DNA of 64,000 bases from Polyodon spathula (Eukaryota; Chordata; Actinopteri; Acipenseriformes; Polyodontidae), in contig NC_054540.1 in NCBI RefSeq assembly GCF_017654505.1, positions 35,613,054 to 35,677,053 on the forward strand, read 5' to 3'. The notes under the pieces are model-generated. The model was not told the DNA's origin. It ran no database searches and saw nothing but the letters and a program-made list of their open reading frames with translations. This document shows, piece after piece, positions 1 through 12,897 of the stretch. The translations under genes and the position numbers were made by a program. Numbering within the stretch: the first letter of the stretch is position 1; every line of letters starts with the position of its first letter.

Positions 1-45
1 TGCTAATAATCAAAATTGTACCAAGCAAGTATTATAAAAAATAAA

Positions 46-145
46 TAAACAGGGAGGGAGCCCCAGAAAAGGGTAGTGGTGAAGGGTTTGAAGATAAAAC
101 AGGGAGGGAGCCCCAGAAAAGGGTAGTGGTGAAGGGTTTGAAGAA
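46..145. repeat. 50-bp tandem duplication
   Basis: Two nearly identical copies of a purine-rich 50-base unit (core AGGGAGGGAGCCCCAGAAAA) start at about 51 and 101. No coding potential is visible. Confidence 0.8.
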
Positions 146-411
146 GGCAATCCACGCTGGTAGCAGGTAGCAACAAATAATGACAAATAATATATCCAGG
201 TTATCTCAGAGGGTTAATCTGTCGTTTTAATTGATTCCACGAAGGGAGTCCGAAAAAAAGGTGGCAATTCGTGGGTTCTCATCAGCCCTCTTTTTTCCAA
301 GCCATCATGAAAACATATCAGACTGTCGCCAGCAATAGGAGTTCGGTCGTCTCTGCAGTCATACTAGTGTGCTGGTAGAACTAACACGGAGTGAGCGAGT
401 GAGCAAAAGAG

Positions 412-500
<89 letters not shown>

Positions 501-1425
501 CCAGCCCCCCCTCCCAATCCACTACTGACTGGTTCCAGATGTTACTGCGCTAGAAAATCAAATACAGTAAACTGTGCACAGCGTCGCAGTCGCACTGTCA
601 AGAAAAAATGATTAAATCAGGATGCTGAGAGAATGGAGACGGGGGGATTATATTGCATGCCAGGTATATGGCAAAAAGGGAAATGGTGACACTGAACCCG
701 GCTGGTGCATATCATCGTTTCCAGTATAAAAACCTGAACTGCACAGGATCTTACTGAGGCACTGTCGGTTTTTTTTTTTTTTTTTAAATAGTAACACCAC
801 TAGTACAGCACTGTTCTTGGCAAATAGCCTACTGCTGATTATTTGTAACACAAATATTACATTTGAAAATTATGTATGTGCATTACAAACACAATACTCA
901 GTCTGGATCATTTATTTGTAACTTGAAATTGTCTGGTCTTATTGGAGATGTAAATGACTTTGAAAAAAAAAAATCACCTGAAAACCAAACAAGAAAGTTA
1001 AAACAAGTGTACTTGCAGGCCATTTCTAAAAGTCGTCAGATTTTCTGCTTTTTTGTAAACTGCGTGTTTTGTTCAGAATAATAATAAAATAATAATCAGT
1101 TTCAAATGTGCCATTTACACTGTCGGTTACAGAAATAAATCAAGCCCGACTAATAATGTGGCCTGGAATTCTTATTTACTAATATTTGTATTTTGTTTAT
1201 TTATCCATCACGGTTGCTTACTGTACTGTAGGATTAGCATTCCACTCAGCTTCAAAATAATACTCTTTTTTTTTTTTTTTTTTTAAGAATGAGGGGGGAA
1301 AAAAGTATGCGTGGACAAAATAACTCACCTCAATACTTTTCTTGAGTATGTAACACCTTGGAGGAACCACCGAACACACATCTGGTGTTGATTACGTGTT
1401 ACTTAACAATTAGGACATGGAAAAC
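146..1425. other. Intergenic stretch, no gene seen
   Basis: AT-rich sequence holding one (GA)n tract and short poly-T and poly-A runs. The short ORFs here have no recognisable protein features. Confidence 0.5.
408..497. repeat. (GA)n microsatellite
   Basis: An almost pure GA dinucleotide run of about 80 bases. The Arg/Glu-repeat ORF across it is an artefact of the repeat. Confidence 0.95.
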
Positions 1426-1640
1426 GGAAGCGTCCTAGTGCCAATTAAAAAATAAATAAATAAATAAAAATAAATTTGCTACGTAGACTTTTTTTTTTTT
1501 TTATCTCCTGCGTAAGACTTTTTTTTTTAAAGTAGTACATTTAAAAAGTCCTACGTGGGAGAGATAAAGTCCTACATAGAAGAAACAAAAATAAAAGTCC
1601 TGAGTAGGAGACTTTTTTAAATTGGCACTAGGATGCTTCC
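1426..1640. mobile_element. MITE-like inverted-repeat element
   Basis: The left end reads GGAAGCGTCCTAGTGCCAAT and the right end is its near-perfect reverse complement (ATTGGCACTAGGATGCTTCC). The 215-base interior holds smaller mirrored blocks (CCTACGTGGGAG, CTGCGTAAGAC) and A/T runs, and no ORF. This is the structure of a non-autonomous foldback or MITE element; the superfamily is not assigned. Confidence 0.7.
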
Positions 1641-2600
1641 CTACATGATGACAGCTATCTGAGAAAAATGTGCTGTAGTTTTATCACTATTAATAAAGGC
1701 TACTGCAAATATACATTGTAGCGTGCACGGGGGTATGGGTCAGGGCTGGTAAGTGACGCATTCTAAAAATGAACAGATAAACCCGATACCTGCTCCTACA
1801 AGGGAGCCCGGCTCTTTTGTACCGCGGCCTGTGAATAGCTCTTAGCGTTCGCTACAATATGATATATTAAGACTGGTAAAACTTAGTACGAATTTCTTGA
1901 TACTTGCAGCTCCTCGCGAACAAGTGTCAAAGATCAAACTGCCTTGTAAACTAGGTGTGAAAACTTCGAACTCATACACCTACGTTCATAGATACCATTA
2001 AGCAGTGCGTTGAAAACCAAAAACCGAAAATACGCTTGGAAAAGCAAATAATGATGCATACAATGTAAAATTCTCTCTTAATATGCAATACAATATTTAA
2101 CTGGTACAGCCAGCACTTAGTGGGATGATATTACAGTTAGGTACCCAAAAAGTAATTAACAACTAAGTTTTGTCCAAATTATTACACATCAAATTATGTT
2201 TCCAACAATGCATTAGTAATGGAGATCTAAAAATGAAAATTAAAAAAATACACAGTTTTAAAAGATTTGGACGCTGAACATGTTTTGAGGACTCGCTGGC
2301 TGCGTGGCACTTTGGCTCTTGAGGTATCAAGAGCTCCAATCAACTGGCACAGCCCAAGTGTATAGCGCACAGTAGCAGTTTCCATCTGTCAGTGCTGTTT
2401 GCCGATCCCCAAGAACCACATTTTGCAGTCTGAGACTCAGACTCTTGAGTTGTTATCCACCTGGAACGTTAATGCGCCAAATGCGCCAAACCTGGCACTG
2501 GGATGAAAAAACAAACAAACAAAAAAAAAACTGACAATGTAGCTGCGGGTAGCCCTATCTCATTTTAGAAATGAAACATAACTAGATGGTTCTTCTGCAG
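1641..2600. other. Intergenic stretch, no gene seen
   Basis: Unique-looking AT-rich sequence with no long ORF and no repeat structure recognised by eye. Confidence 0.4.
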
Positions 2601-2780
2601 CAGTGGTAAACAACTGAGGCCAAAGAGAGCCGGTGTCCCTCCTGGTTTTTGTTTTAACCATACCCTAAATTAGTTAATTGGACAAATTAAACTTCTAATA
2701 AGGTCCAATAAAGTAATTTAGGGTGCAGCTGGAGTAAAAGCTTGCAGGGACACCCTCCAGGACCGAGTTGTGCACCACTG
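2601..2780. mobile_element. hAT-like MITE
   Basis: Begins CAGTGGT and ends ACCACTG. The inverted arms (AACAACTGAGGCC near the left, GGACCGAGTTGTGCACCACTG at the right; GGTGTCCCTCC against GGACACCCTCC) resemble hAT-derived non-autonomous elements. The 8-bp flanks do not match clearly, so the copy is old. Confidence 0.6.
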
Positions 2781-3312
2781 TTATATAGACACTTAGGCAA
2801 CTGGAACTGAATAGCAGCTCTTGAACTGGTTTCTTTAGTGAAACTCAAAGTATGCTAATTGGTTTATTTAACAATGCATTTCGTTTGGACTGTCAGGGTA
2901 ATTTCATTAAAAACTATTTTTTAGTTTCTCCAACCCATGTGTAAATTGTATTGAACAGATTATTTATTTTCTTCAGTATTGGCTAAATACTTTTGGGGAC
3001 TAAAGTTACTGGGAATTTTAAATTGTAATATTTAGGCCTTCTTTAGATATTATAACGTCAACTGTCTCAACTGCCCCCAGTTATCATTTTAAATAAAATC
3101 ATGACACTTGTTTTTTTTTTTTTTTTTTTTACATAAATTCTACAACCTCTTGTTATTTCCTTTGTTTTTTTGCTATTTATTTGTTTTGTTTTTTTGCATC
3201 CACATTATATGTTTCTTTAATCAGATGGTATTTGAAAAGCATAAAAAAGAAAAAACATTTTATAGTATTACATGGCTTTCCAACAGCAAGCAATCATTAT
3301 TACAATAAAACA

Positions 3313-4862
3313 CACTACCGGTCAAAAGTTTTAGAACACCTCCATTTTTCCAGTTTTTATTGAAATTTACGCAGTTTAATGTCTCAATGAAAGAAATCAT
3401 GGAAATGTTTTGTTTAACAAAATTTAATCTAAATTTTTGACTCATCAAAGTAGCCACCTTTTGCAGATATAACAGCCAAACACACTTCGAGGCATTCTTT
3501 CTACAATGGAAATCAAATAGTGTTTGGAAAGTTCTTCCCAACACTGTTGCAGAAGTTCCCACAAATGTGTTGCACTTGTAGGTTGCTTTGCTTTCACCCT
3601 TCTGTCCAGTTCATCCCAAACCAGCTCGATAGGGTTTAAGTCTGGAGACTGTGCTGGCAATTCCATGATTTGAAGCCTACCGTCTTGTTCTAAGGTAGTT
3701 CTGACATAACCTGGAGGTATGTTTTGGGTCATTATCTTGCTGTAGGATGAACCCCTGACCAACTAGGCGTATACCAGAGGGTATTGCATGGTGCTGCAAA
3801 ATGCTGTGGTAGCCGTTTTGGTTCAGGGTACCACTCACTCTGTGCAAGTCGCTGACTTTGGATCCAGCAAAAGAGCCCCAGACCACCACGCTTCCTCCTC
3901 CATGTTTGACAGTTGGTGTCACACACCAAGGAACAATCCTTTCGCCTACTCGATGGCGTACAAAAACCCTGCTTGATGAACCGAAGATTTCAAATTTTGA
4001 TTCATCGGTCCATAAGACCTTCTTCCAGTCTTCAGTAGTCCACTGGCGGTGCTTCATGTCCTAGGCAAGCCTCTTTTTCTTATTTTGCCATCTTAGCAAT
4101 GGCTTTCTTACTGCCACTCAACCTGTCAAACCTGCAGCTCGAAGTCTTCTCTTCACAGTTAAAACTGAGACTTGCTTACTTCGACCAGTGTTAAGCTGTG
4201 CTTAAAGCTGTTGTCCTGTGAGCCGTCTATCACGCAAGCTGTTGACTCTCAGAAACTTGTCTTCTGATTCTGTTGTGGCTTTGGGTCTGCCAGACCTCTT
4301 CCTGTCAGAGTTTCCTCCAGTTTCCAAGTACTCACTGACAACTTGGCTTTCTTTGCAATTTCTCTAAAGGAAAGACCTACACTTTTAAGGGTTATAATGG
4401 TTTGTCTGTCTTCCTTTGTTAATTGCCTTTTTCTCGCCATTATGATAGCAATATACTACTTCCTGCAGTACAATACTGTCCAAATAATACTTAAAAGGGT
4501 GTAGTAACACAGTCTGTTCCAACACTGCTTTTATACAGATAGAGGGTTTGTAAGTAATCAACAAAAATTGGGACACCTGTAGGAATTGTTAGCATCAACT
4601 TTCAAGGCTTAATTTACTTCCATTGCTGCAGAACAGCTGTAAGTTGTTAACCCATTACTTGTTCCCTGCAAAAGACCTTTTTGCATAACTCTGAAATGTA
4701 CATTATTTTTCAGTTTTTGGTAACCTAAACTTTTTTTTTTTAACCTCTGGCAGTTTACCGCTTACCTTTGTACCATTTCAGGTTATTCACAGGACTTTAA
4801 CTGCTTAAATTGCAATAAAAACTGGAAAAATGGGGGTGTTCTAAAACTTTTGACCAGTAGCG
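3313..4862 (-). mobile_element. Tc1-like DNA transposon, near full length
   Basis: Terminal inverted repeats are visible: the left end has CACTACCGGTCAAAAGTTTT and the right end, reverse-complemented, CGCTACTGGTCAAAAGTTTT, continuing as matching sequence for about 50 bases (GAACACC, CCATTTTTCCAGTTTTTATTG). A TA dinucleotide follows the right end. The roughly 1.55-kb length and single transposase gene are typical of the Tc1 family. Confidence 0.9.
3429..4440 (-). pseudogene. Tc1-like transposase, degraded
   Basis: The reading starts at a minus-strand ATG at 4440 (MARKRQLTKEDRQTI), an N-terminal helix-turn-helix of the paired type (VGLSFREIAKKAKLSVST). The catalytic DDE core is recognisable in pieces: WTDESKFEIFG (first Asp), GGGSVVVWGSF, QDNDPKHTS (second Asp) and SPDLNPIELVWDELD (Glu). 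The C-terminus ends in a SAKGGYFDE-like segment. The pieces lie in different frames, so several frameshifts have killed it. In life such a protein cuts and pastes the element at TA sites in the nucleus. Family assignment is firm; activity is not plausible. Confidence 0.9.
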
Positions 4863-5143
4863 TACATAGGGTAAGAGTATACTGTATACACTGCATCACA
4901 TTCTAAAATAACAGGCAGAGGGAAAGCTCAAGTATCATTGAAATAGAAAGTTCTAATATTGTAATTATCCAATCATTACCCTTTTCATAATGTTAGCAAT
5001 CTTTCTGAGTGGTTCTAATTGCAATTAATCAAATATTTAACTATGATTATTTTTTAAGTCTGCATCAAGTTGATTTCACCTGAGTTCAGGACTTGCTTTT
5101 CAATGGTGAATGCCTGTTATAGATATACACTATGAGGCCTACC

Positions 5144-5343
5144 GCTATGACCAAACGTTTTGCATCACCTGGAATTTCAGGATTAAGATATCTTTTTTTT
5201 TAAACTATATGGACATATAGTTTATTTAGCATAATGTAATCAAAGAAACTACAACATGATATCGCAAAAATGTAATAGTACAGAATTTCACGTTAGATTT
5301 CGATTTTCACTCTAGAGGATGATGCAAAACGTTTGGCCATAGC
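5144..5343. mobile_element. Short Tc1/mariner-type MITE
   Basis: The left arm GCTATGACCAAACGTTTTGC and right arm GCAAAACGTTTGGCCATAGC are inverted copies with one mismatch, enclosing about 200 bases without an ORF. Size and terminal style fit a mariner-type MITE; superfamily is inferred. Confidence 0.7.
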
Positions 5344-5660
5344 TGTTGGCTAGATCAGCCAAAGTGTCACAGAAGTTAGATACAGCGCCATCTAGTGTTC
5401 TGCCCCTTTGGAAACATTGCTGACAATACACTGCTGTGCACTAGGTGGTTCTGATGCTTACTAATATAAAGACATTCATCTAGTCTGCATTACAAATATC
5501 TACGGCAGGCAATTAAAAACTGAAGAGCAGCTCCTGAACTCCTTCTTAAAGGACCTTAACACACAATTCTATAATTATTAGGCTTCCAAGCTGGCTTGGG
5601 AAGCCTCTTGCTATTGTAACTTTTTTATATTATTATTTTTATTATTGTCGTTTTTCCTCC

Positions 5661-6360
5661 AAAAACTTTAAACTGCTCCTGTTCGCAACTGAATTTTAAT
5701 ATAGCAAAATATAGTGTTAGTTCGTAAAACAAGATGGAGGCCAGACCTACGCTTTGTTCTTAAATGTATAACTGCTTCACTTGAACAGTTTAGTTGATTA
5801 ACTGTAAAGTTGACAAGCATGATCCCTGTGTCAATACAACTGACTTTTTCAAAAATGGTGTTTGTGCGTAAAGCAAGATGGCCTCCTGGTGCATTTCTTT
5901 AAAAACCTTTCAAAATCGTCTTCTTGGGAAGTGGTGAACTGATTGATTTGAAACTTTGCATATGTCACACATCAGCAACCAAACCCACTTCATGTGAAGC
6001 AGAAGTTACTGTGATAAATTTTACTATCAACATGGCTGCCACCAAATTCGTCAAAATGCACCCCAAACATTAAACTGCTTCTGTTTGCAAACCGTTTAGC
6101 CAACTAACTCTAAACTTGGTAGGCATCATCCTGGGGACAATGGAATTCAAATATGGCAAAATGGTGTTCTTTTGTAAAACAAAATGGCCGCCAGAACTAC
6201 ATGTGGTTCTTTAAAACCGCTTCAGTTGAACAGTTGATTAACTCCAAAGTAAACAAGCATCACCATAGTGTCAATGCAATTGACTTTTCAAAAATGGTGT
6301 TGGTGAGTAAAGCAAGATGGCCACCTCACATATTTCTTTAAAAAACTTTCGAAATCTTTG
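5661..6360. repeat. Direct duplication of a dispersed repeat
   Basis: Two related blocks (from about 5661 and about 6065) share ordered landmarks: AAACTGCTYCTGTTYGCAA, a GTAAAACAARATGG motif, TTGAACAGTT, GTCAATRCAA, ACTTTTTCAAAAATGGTGTT and AAAGCAAGATGGCC. Spacing is about 400 bases. Related AAGATGG motifs recur at 55.0 and 55.2 kb. Not coding. Confidence 0.6.
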
Positions 6361-6676
6361 GTAAAACTAACTTATAACTCCTTATAAAGTGCAGATAGGT
6401 TAATGGTTTCTATGGAACACATATAGGAAATCGTGACCTTTGACTTCTCCTTAAGGTTAAATGTAAAATGAGCTTACAGTGTGTAGATAGGGTCATGGTT
6501 ACTATGGTGTTTAAAGTTGTAAAGCATCGTGAGGTAATGAACTAATGCAGTATTTTGAATTGAAACTGCTCCATAAAACTGGTCTGTTGCTGACACTTGT
6601 GCTGCAATGCTACAGCTTGCCATAATTTCCAATTGGTACTGAGCTTGGAAGCTGTGAAACTGCATGGCAGTTCTAG

Positions 6677-6679
<3 letters not shown>

Positions 6680-6761
<82 letters not shown>
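6680..6761. repeat. (TTA)n microsatellite
   Basis: A run of TTA trinucleotides with one interruption. Confidence 0.95.
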
Positions 6762-6764
6762 TGC

Positions 6765-7274
6765 TTAATTGCATTAATAACCATTAAAAATTGCAAACAA
6801 ATTGAGGGAACCTTTGGATAAGGTGGGTAAGGATATATAATGTAGAACTGATAGAATAATGCCTTCTGAATGTGTAAATCGCATGTGGGTACAACATATT
6901 GAAAGTATTATGTTGTTTAGGTTAGTTATGTGTTTGTTCTCAAAGGCACAGCTCTCTCTGAATCTCTACCCACAGCCGTGTTGGTGAAGCAGCATGTACC
7001 ATTCTGCTAAATCAGTTGCATGGGAATAGACAGAGGGCTCAGTGAAGATATTTCTACTTCTGCAGATATAAATCTGTCTATTTATATATTTATACCAGCA
7101 AAATAGATCTGCAAGTTATGCAAAAAACCTAGTAGTTAGTTTTGTTTTGCATCTTTTTTATGAAATCTAAATGAAACGTCAAAGCGTGCTGACATCAGTT
7201 CCACACTTGGCAATAATGTCTCACCTCATGTGTTTAGGGATGCACATGTCACCTGGAATTATTATTATTATTAT

Positions 7275-7330
<56 letters not shown>

Positions 7331-8830
7331 TATGATTATTATTATTATGAATAATATATAATAACTTTTTTAAATACCACCCATAAGTATTCAACACTCA
7401 ATAGTACTGAATTAAGAAATATTAAAAAACTAAAATTCAATGACAAATGTTTCGACTAGAAGTCTTTTTCATTTTATTTTATTTCTTAAAGTGATTACAA
7501 AACAATGCCATGCTTACCTGTTTTGCACCTCTACTAGCTACAAAGATAAAAAAAATGTGCCGTTTTGAAAGAAACATGCTATAGCACAGATGTATTTTCA
7601 CTTAAAAGAATGATATCTTGTACTACTTTAGGTTAAAGAAAGGTCTTTGTTTCTATGCTGTTTTCACTTGCACTTCCTCTATCATTTCATCTCAGTGGCA
7701 TCTTCTGGTTCAAAGCATGCTACTGGCTAAAAGTGTGTCATTCATTAGGGGAAGTAGCCAATTGGTTATTCACAGGAAAGAAGCCATTGAAAGGGAGACG
7801 GCAATTGCACCTGGAGGGTGAAGTGACCAAGCAAGTGCAACACTAACTGAAAACATGGCTTGCAAACAGAGATTTCTTAAACATGTGTAGTACCATAGAC
7901 AAGTGTTTCTTTCAAAACTGGACATTTGAGATCTATAAAACAAATGGAAATACACAAAAGGTAAGATTCATGGAATTATTTTTTTAGCTACAATTATTTT
8001 AATAATACATGATACAAGTCCCATTTTAATACTGTTTCTAAAGAATGAAGACCTTATTAAGAAAGCCTGCTGCGTTTTAAAACTCAAAAGGCAGTTTTAA
8101 GTACATCTGAGGTCACCTGAAGGGGCAAGTAAAAACACTGTACAGTAGATGATTTTAAAAAGAGAAGATTGAGTGACGGGTGGAGTTGAGTTTGTTCACA
8201 CTGGGTTACAAATGTCACTAGCATAACTATTGAGATTGGTCCACTTTATGGTGGGAGGAGCCAAGTATTTACTCACAGCAGATTTTGTTTTGTCAGCATA
8301 GCAAGCAAAACAATACATTTGAGTGTGTTGATTGTCATTAAAACATTTGCTACACTGCATGATCAAGAATCATATTATTATTAGTTGTAATAGTAAGAGT
8401 TATAGTGTATTGATTCCTGATCACGATGAATATGAAATGTTTTACAATATTAAATAATAGTACCAGTATTGGATACACAATTATTGGTCTTCATCCTACC
8501 CCCAGAACCGAATATTTAAAACCAAGTTTTGTTTAACTTTAATGCTGTTTTTGCTTTTTTTTTTAAATGGCCTCTTCAACAGAGAACATGTCAACAGCCT
8601 GAATTAATTTGAAATGAGAGTAGTTTTATAAGGTCAAGAGTAGTACAAATTATCCAGGATTTTTCCATGATTTAAAACAATCTTCTACTCACAGACTCAT
8701 CAAAGTGACTATAACATCTTTGGGGTTTTACGTACAAAATAACATACCATATAATTAATCCTACTAATATATAAACATACCTTTAGTTTGGGTAGTATTT
8801 TACAAACAGTAAAACCTGTATTTACAGCCC
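6765..8830. other. Intergenic stretch, no gene seen
   Basis: AT-rich sequence with a second TTA tract. Nothing coding is recognisable on either strand. Confidence 0.4.
7256..7360. repeat. (TTA)n microsatellite, interrupted
   Basis: A second TTA-rich run with several interruptions (GTATTA, TTTATGATTA). Confidence 0.9.
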
Positions 8831-9149
8831 CCTGAACTACAGCTCTAGCCAAAAGTTTTGAATAAGCTAGAACTTACAGATTGAGACCTAGTCTACTGTA
8901 AGCCAACACAGTATTTCATGTGTTAGACTTCGAAACATCACATTTTTCAATTTTTGTCAGTTTTTCATTAAGTACATGGAAAACTACAAAGTGGTATGCA
9001 ATTCAATGTTAAAGTAACACTATTCAGCAAGTTCAGATTTGTTAATGTTGAGCTTCGATGTCTTGGATGCAAGCTGAGAGCTGGACCATGGTACATCCCT
9101 GGGTCCCTCCATTCCACTCGAGGCAAATTATGTTGTTCCAGATCAAATC

Positions 9150-9520
9150 CACCTCACAATTTTGTAGTTCTTACTGGATGGTGATGGCAACTTTTCAGAT
9201 AATGGACCCATTCACCAAGGCAGAATTGTGAGCAAATGGTTTGAGGAGCATGAAGAGACTTCAGGCATCTTCCATGGCCAGAAGATCGCAATTCAATTCA
9301 GCATGACTGGATTAACTTGGAGAACACATTCATCATCACAATCCTCTGCCTACATCTCTGCAACAATTATGAATGGCTGGACATCCCTCAAGACACCTTC
9401 TAGCATCTCGTGGAGTCTGTGCCATGCCATGCCAAGCTGGTGATCGCCCAACTCGATATATGGTACAGCGCCTAATAAAGTGGCCAGACAGTGTATGTTT
9501 GCATTAGAAAAATTGACATG
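9150..9520 (+). pseudogene. Tc1/mariner-like transposase remnant
   Basis: Out-of-frame fragments resemble the C-terminal half of fish Tc1/mariner transposases: a DNGPIHQGRIVSKWFEEHEE-type segment (Asp, then His, then WFEEHEE) at about 9200-9260, then HLPWPED, and near 9400 a QDTFxHLVESVP-like segment that in intact relatives precedes the end of the protein. No start, no inverted repeats and no intact Glu motif were found. The match is by recall of family style only. Confidence 0.45.
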
Positions 9521-11669
9521 TAACAGCAAGCCAAGCAAAGAACCAAATGATCATCAGCACAACAAAATGTGAGACAGTGATTGCTAAGAAAATGAATTGG
9601 TTACCACACCTCTTCACGGAGCAGCCTTATAGACTCATATTAAATTCCCAGTAGCTTATGGATATCATACTGTCTGGAAATAAATCATATCATAACAGAA
9701 TGTACTTGTGACTAATTTATACTTCTCTACATTGTAGGAACCAGAGAGATGCTGTATATAGTGAGGAGCTAGTGTTGCTTGATAAAATGTGATGAAATAA
9801 AAGAGCTTGTTTGCTAAGGTAGTAGCGCCCTCTAGAGACAGCAATCAACACTACACTCTATTGACAAGGCAGTTCTGGCTGAACTGCTACTGAAATACCT
9901 ATAATTCTGTACAGCAGACCACTTTTCTTCAACACAGAGGTAACATGTGACTCTGAAGCAATTACCAGTAATGAGAGACCACGCTTGACCCTCAACTCCA
10001 TTTATAAACAACAGGTGTATTCGAAATTTAAGCAGTTGACTTTAGCATGTATCACATTTTTAGACTTGTTTAGTTTCGATGCTAGACCTTGCCCTTCGGG
10101 GCTCTTGGTGCTGTCTTGACAGTTTGATTGACGTCTCTCAGCCAGCACAGTTTGACTGACAACCCCCCTAAGCAAGGCTAAAAATGAGGTGAAGGTTGGA
10201 GAGGAGGAGGTCAACTCAAAGCATGGTGCAGACTGCAAATGCTTGAATAGCACCGGTAGCTGACACTGATTACATGTTGACATGAATGTTGACTCCAATG
10301 CCTGCTTAACTTTTGGTGAGGTTTGCTAGGATTTGCTTGTTAATCAAACGACCATAGCTACATTTGTTTTCCTGCATAAAAATGTGTTGCAACTTCCTCA
10401 TTACTGTAATTCTGTTAAATGTTACCTTGCAATGAGGTGCTGATAGGGCCAAGTTTAAAAATTTTGGGCTAACTTGCCCCCCACCCCCATGTGTATAGCA
10501 ACAGGAACAACTAGTAACATGGTGGTAACTAGAAATTCCATTAAAAAAATTTGAAATTATGAAAATGAATATACAGAGAAATGAACACAGTCTTTGATAC
10601 AAAGTTAAAATTGCATTCCCCAGTTCATCTCAGTCTTTATAAGCATGCCCAGTTTCACTGTCCTCATTTACTATATGCAACAAAGAGAACAGGAAGGTTT
10701 TTTTTCCACTTTTCAACAGCTTATTATTCCTAATCTTTCAAAAGTAATGACATTTTGATAAACATAGGAGTTCGTCAGTACATAATCATAATTCAAATGG
10801 CATGGTAAAGTTCTGTCTTGCATAGAGAGCCAGGCAGTGGCTCTGCCCACGATTCTGGATGAAACAGATTCGCTTGTACCACAGAATGGTGGCAGGCATC
10901 CGCTGAGGGAATCCAGAAATGCATTATAAAGAAAACAGACTAATAGAGTTCAAACAAAGGGCATTCCACTCTCTGTATGAAATCTGCCAACATATCAACA
11001 CTGACAGCGATTCTGGTCAAATACAGTGTATAGCCAGAAATCAGAGCATTCCAGTCTGACAGGAGTAGAACATGCCAAACTGAATACCACAGCACTTTAG
11101 CAGTCCAGCAAGAGCCGCATTCACGTGTCACTACTGAAATAATGTAATAAGATGGGCAAGGTCACCTCAGACACAATCGCACAGACACTTTTAATGTTTA
11201 GACACTCACACTAGTCCTGCATCCAGTCAAGGGTTTCAGAACTCCCCTTGGTTTAGGTATACTATTGAAATGACAAAGTTCCAAGATTTTAAGCAATCCT
11301 GCAAAATCTGTTCTCAATTGATCACACTTATCACAGCATTAATAAGCTTCACCTGAGTTTGTAGGTTTGACATACAAACTGATGGATTCCACATAACTTG
11401 TGCTAAAAAAAAAGTCTTTAGCAAGTTTAATCAGCATTTAAAAAGTGCTTCTCTAGATGAATGAAACAAATGTGTGACATGCAGGCAAACTAAGCTAAGG
11501 AAGTTTCTCAGCATGTTGCATCACAATCGGACAAGTGGTTCTCTAGCTTTTCGCAAAACTCATACAGAAAGGCAGTCGACTCGAAGACAGATCTATTACC
11601 GTGAGATTACTATTATTACAATTGGACCAGCATATTTATCAAAAAATGGACAGAACATGAAGGCTTAGC
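9521..11669. other. Intergenic stretch, no gene seen
   Basis: No recognisable ORF or transposon. A GCGCCCTCTAGAGAC motif near 9826 recalls GCGCCATCTAGTG near 5387, suggesting a shared old repeat. Confidence 0.35.
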
Positions 11670-11940
11670 CCTGCCGTTCTGCCTCGGAGTGCCACACACC
11701 CTCCGGCTCTGCTACCTTCCCTGGACAAGCCCTGCCGTTCTACGTTGGCATGTCATGTTCCCGTCCGCTACCCTGCCTGGACGAGCTCTGCTGTTCTGCT
11801 TCAGGGCGCCACTCTCCCCCCGGCTTCACTCCTCTTGTCCATCTAGCGAGGTGACCCGTTGCAGCTACAACTCTGGAGACGCGCCGTTCCTTTGCCAGCA
11901 TCCACTCGAACAGTACCGGCAGTAACTGGTTAGGCTCCCC
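11665..11940. repeat. GC-rich imperfect tandem repeat
   Basis: The phrase GCCCTGCCGTTCT, followed by CTGGACAAGC or CTGGACGAGC, recurs at about 11.67, 11.73 and 11.78 kb with a period near 65-75 bases. It stands out from the AT-rich surroundings. A 195-codon minus-strand ORF (11740-12327) crosses it but has no recognisable domain. Confidence 0.5.
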
Positions 11941-12780
11941 CAGTTTCCCTCTTTTCCTACTCAACGCTTTAGTTATATCGATTGAGAATATATACTCAAT
12001 GTGAGGTTGAGTGAAAATAAGAAGCCAGACGACCCTAACAACATATTGTTCGCTAAACAACAGGCTTGATTTAGCAAGGGTAGCACAACAACACAGCCAA
12101 TAGCAGCGTACAAGCTGCCCCTTTATACAATAAAACCCAGCGAAAACATGAAAACACAACCAGATATACAAAGCAGACATAACAAGACACATTTTGGACC
12201 CCACAAATCGAACGAGGGACAAACGCCACACAACACGATCCGGGGTCAGGCCCCCCCCCCCCCATAGGTGCGCTTTTTCACAGACACTCTGCAAAACACC
12301 GAACAGTGACACAAAATGATACAACACATGACACAGTACAGAGCTCTACAATGCATTTTTTCACAATTTAAAATGTTATTTTTTTAAAAATCATTTTTAT
12401 CATTTTCTAAAAAAAAGATCAACTTGCTAATAATGTAAACTCATCGTTAAAACAAATGGCAGCTTTTATAAATATGACAACACAATAAATGTAAACTACT
12501 TTATCACGTGCATTGATTAGTGTGTTGTTTTGCGGTTATGGGTATGTGGGCAATGTCATTGGTTTGTTCTTTAATTCATGCTAATCAAATGGTTAGGAAT
12601 CTGTTCAATACTATAATGATACCGGTACTAGGTATTTACTGTAGTCTACCCAAACCAATATGAACATGTTAAGAACAATATAGTTAAAAGTAATTTAAAT
12701 GCAATATGCAAAAAAGAGGAAATTTCATTCCATTCTGAATTCACTAAGTACAAGGATTACTGTCTCAATACCGTGTGTCC
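11941..12780. other. Upstream flank of DCP1B, no gene seen
   Basis: AT-rich apart from a 14-base C run near 12250. No supported gene. Confidence 0.4.
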
Positions 12781-12897
12781 ACACAATCGACGGGCTCTGG
12801 GGTTGACTAAAAGAGCTGCTCTGAGAAACAGCAAGCGATTACTGAGCCTGTGTGTTTACAGTCTGAGAGCGGAACATGGACACTGAGGGAGGAATAG
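12781..12897 (+). promoter_or_regulatory. DCP1B: Probable DCP1B 5' leader and first-exon region
   Basis: A short, locally more GC- and CpG-containing stretch immediately upstream of DCP1B. It ends in a consensus splice donor (ATAG then GTAAAC at 12898). The transcription start cannot be placed from sequence; this region is inferred to be the leader because the downstream ATG exon begins at a strong splice acceptor. Confidence 0.45.
12876..12897 (+). CDS. DCP1B: DCP1B possible upstream first coding exon
   Basis: ATG at 12876 sits in strong Kozak context (AAC before, G after) and encodes MDTEGGI plus one base, then a GTAAAC donor. Joined to the acceptor at 13081-13082 (polypyrimidine tract then GCAG) the frame continues through VGQGT into the ATG at 13097 without a stop, adding 12 residues. 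Human DCP1B begins in a single exon, so this may be 5'UTR rather than coding. Intron length would be 185 bases. Confidence 0.5.

Noticed and set aside
408..611. 80-codon Arg/Glu-rich ORF
   Set aside because: Translation of a (GA)n tract.
11740..12327. 195-codon minus-strand ORF as a gene
   Set aside because: No recognisable domain, includes a homopolymer C run and tandem repeats; kept only as a finding.
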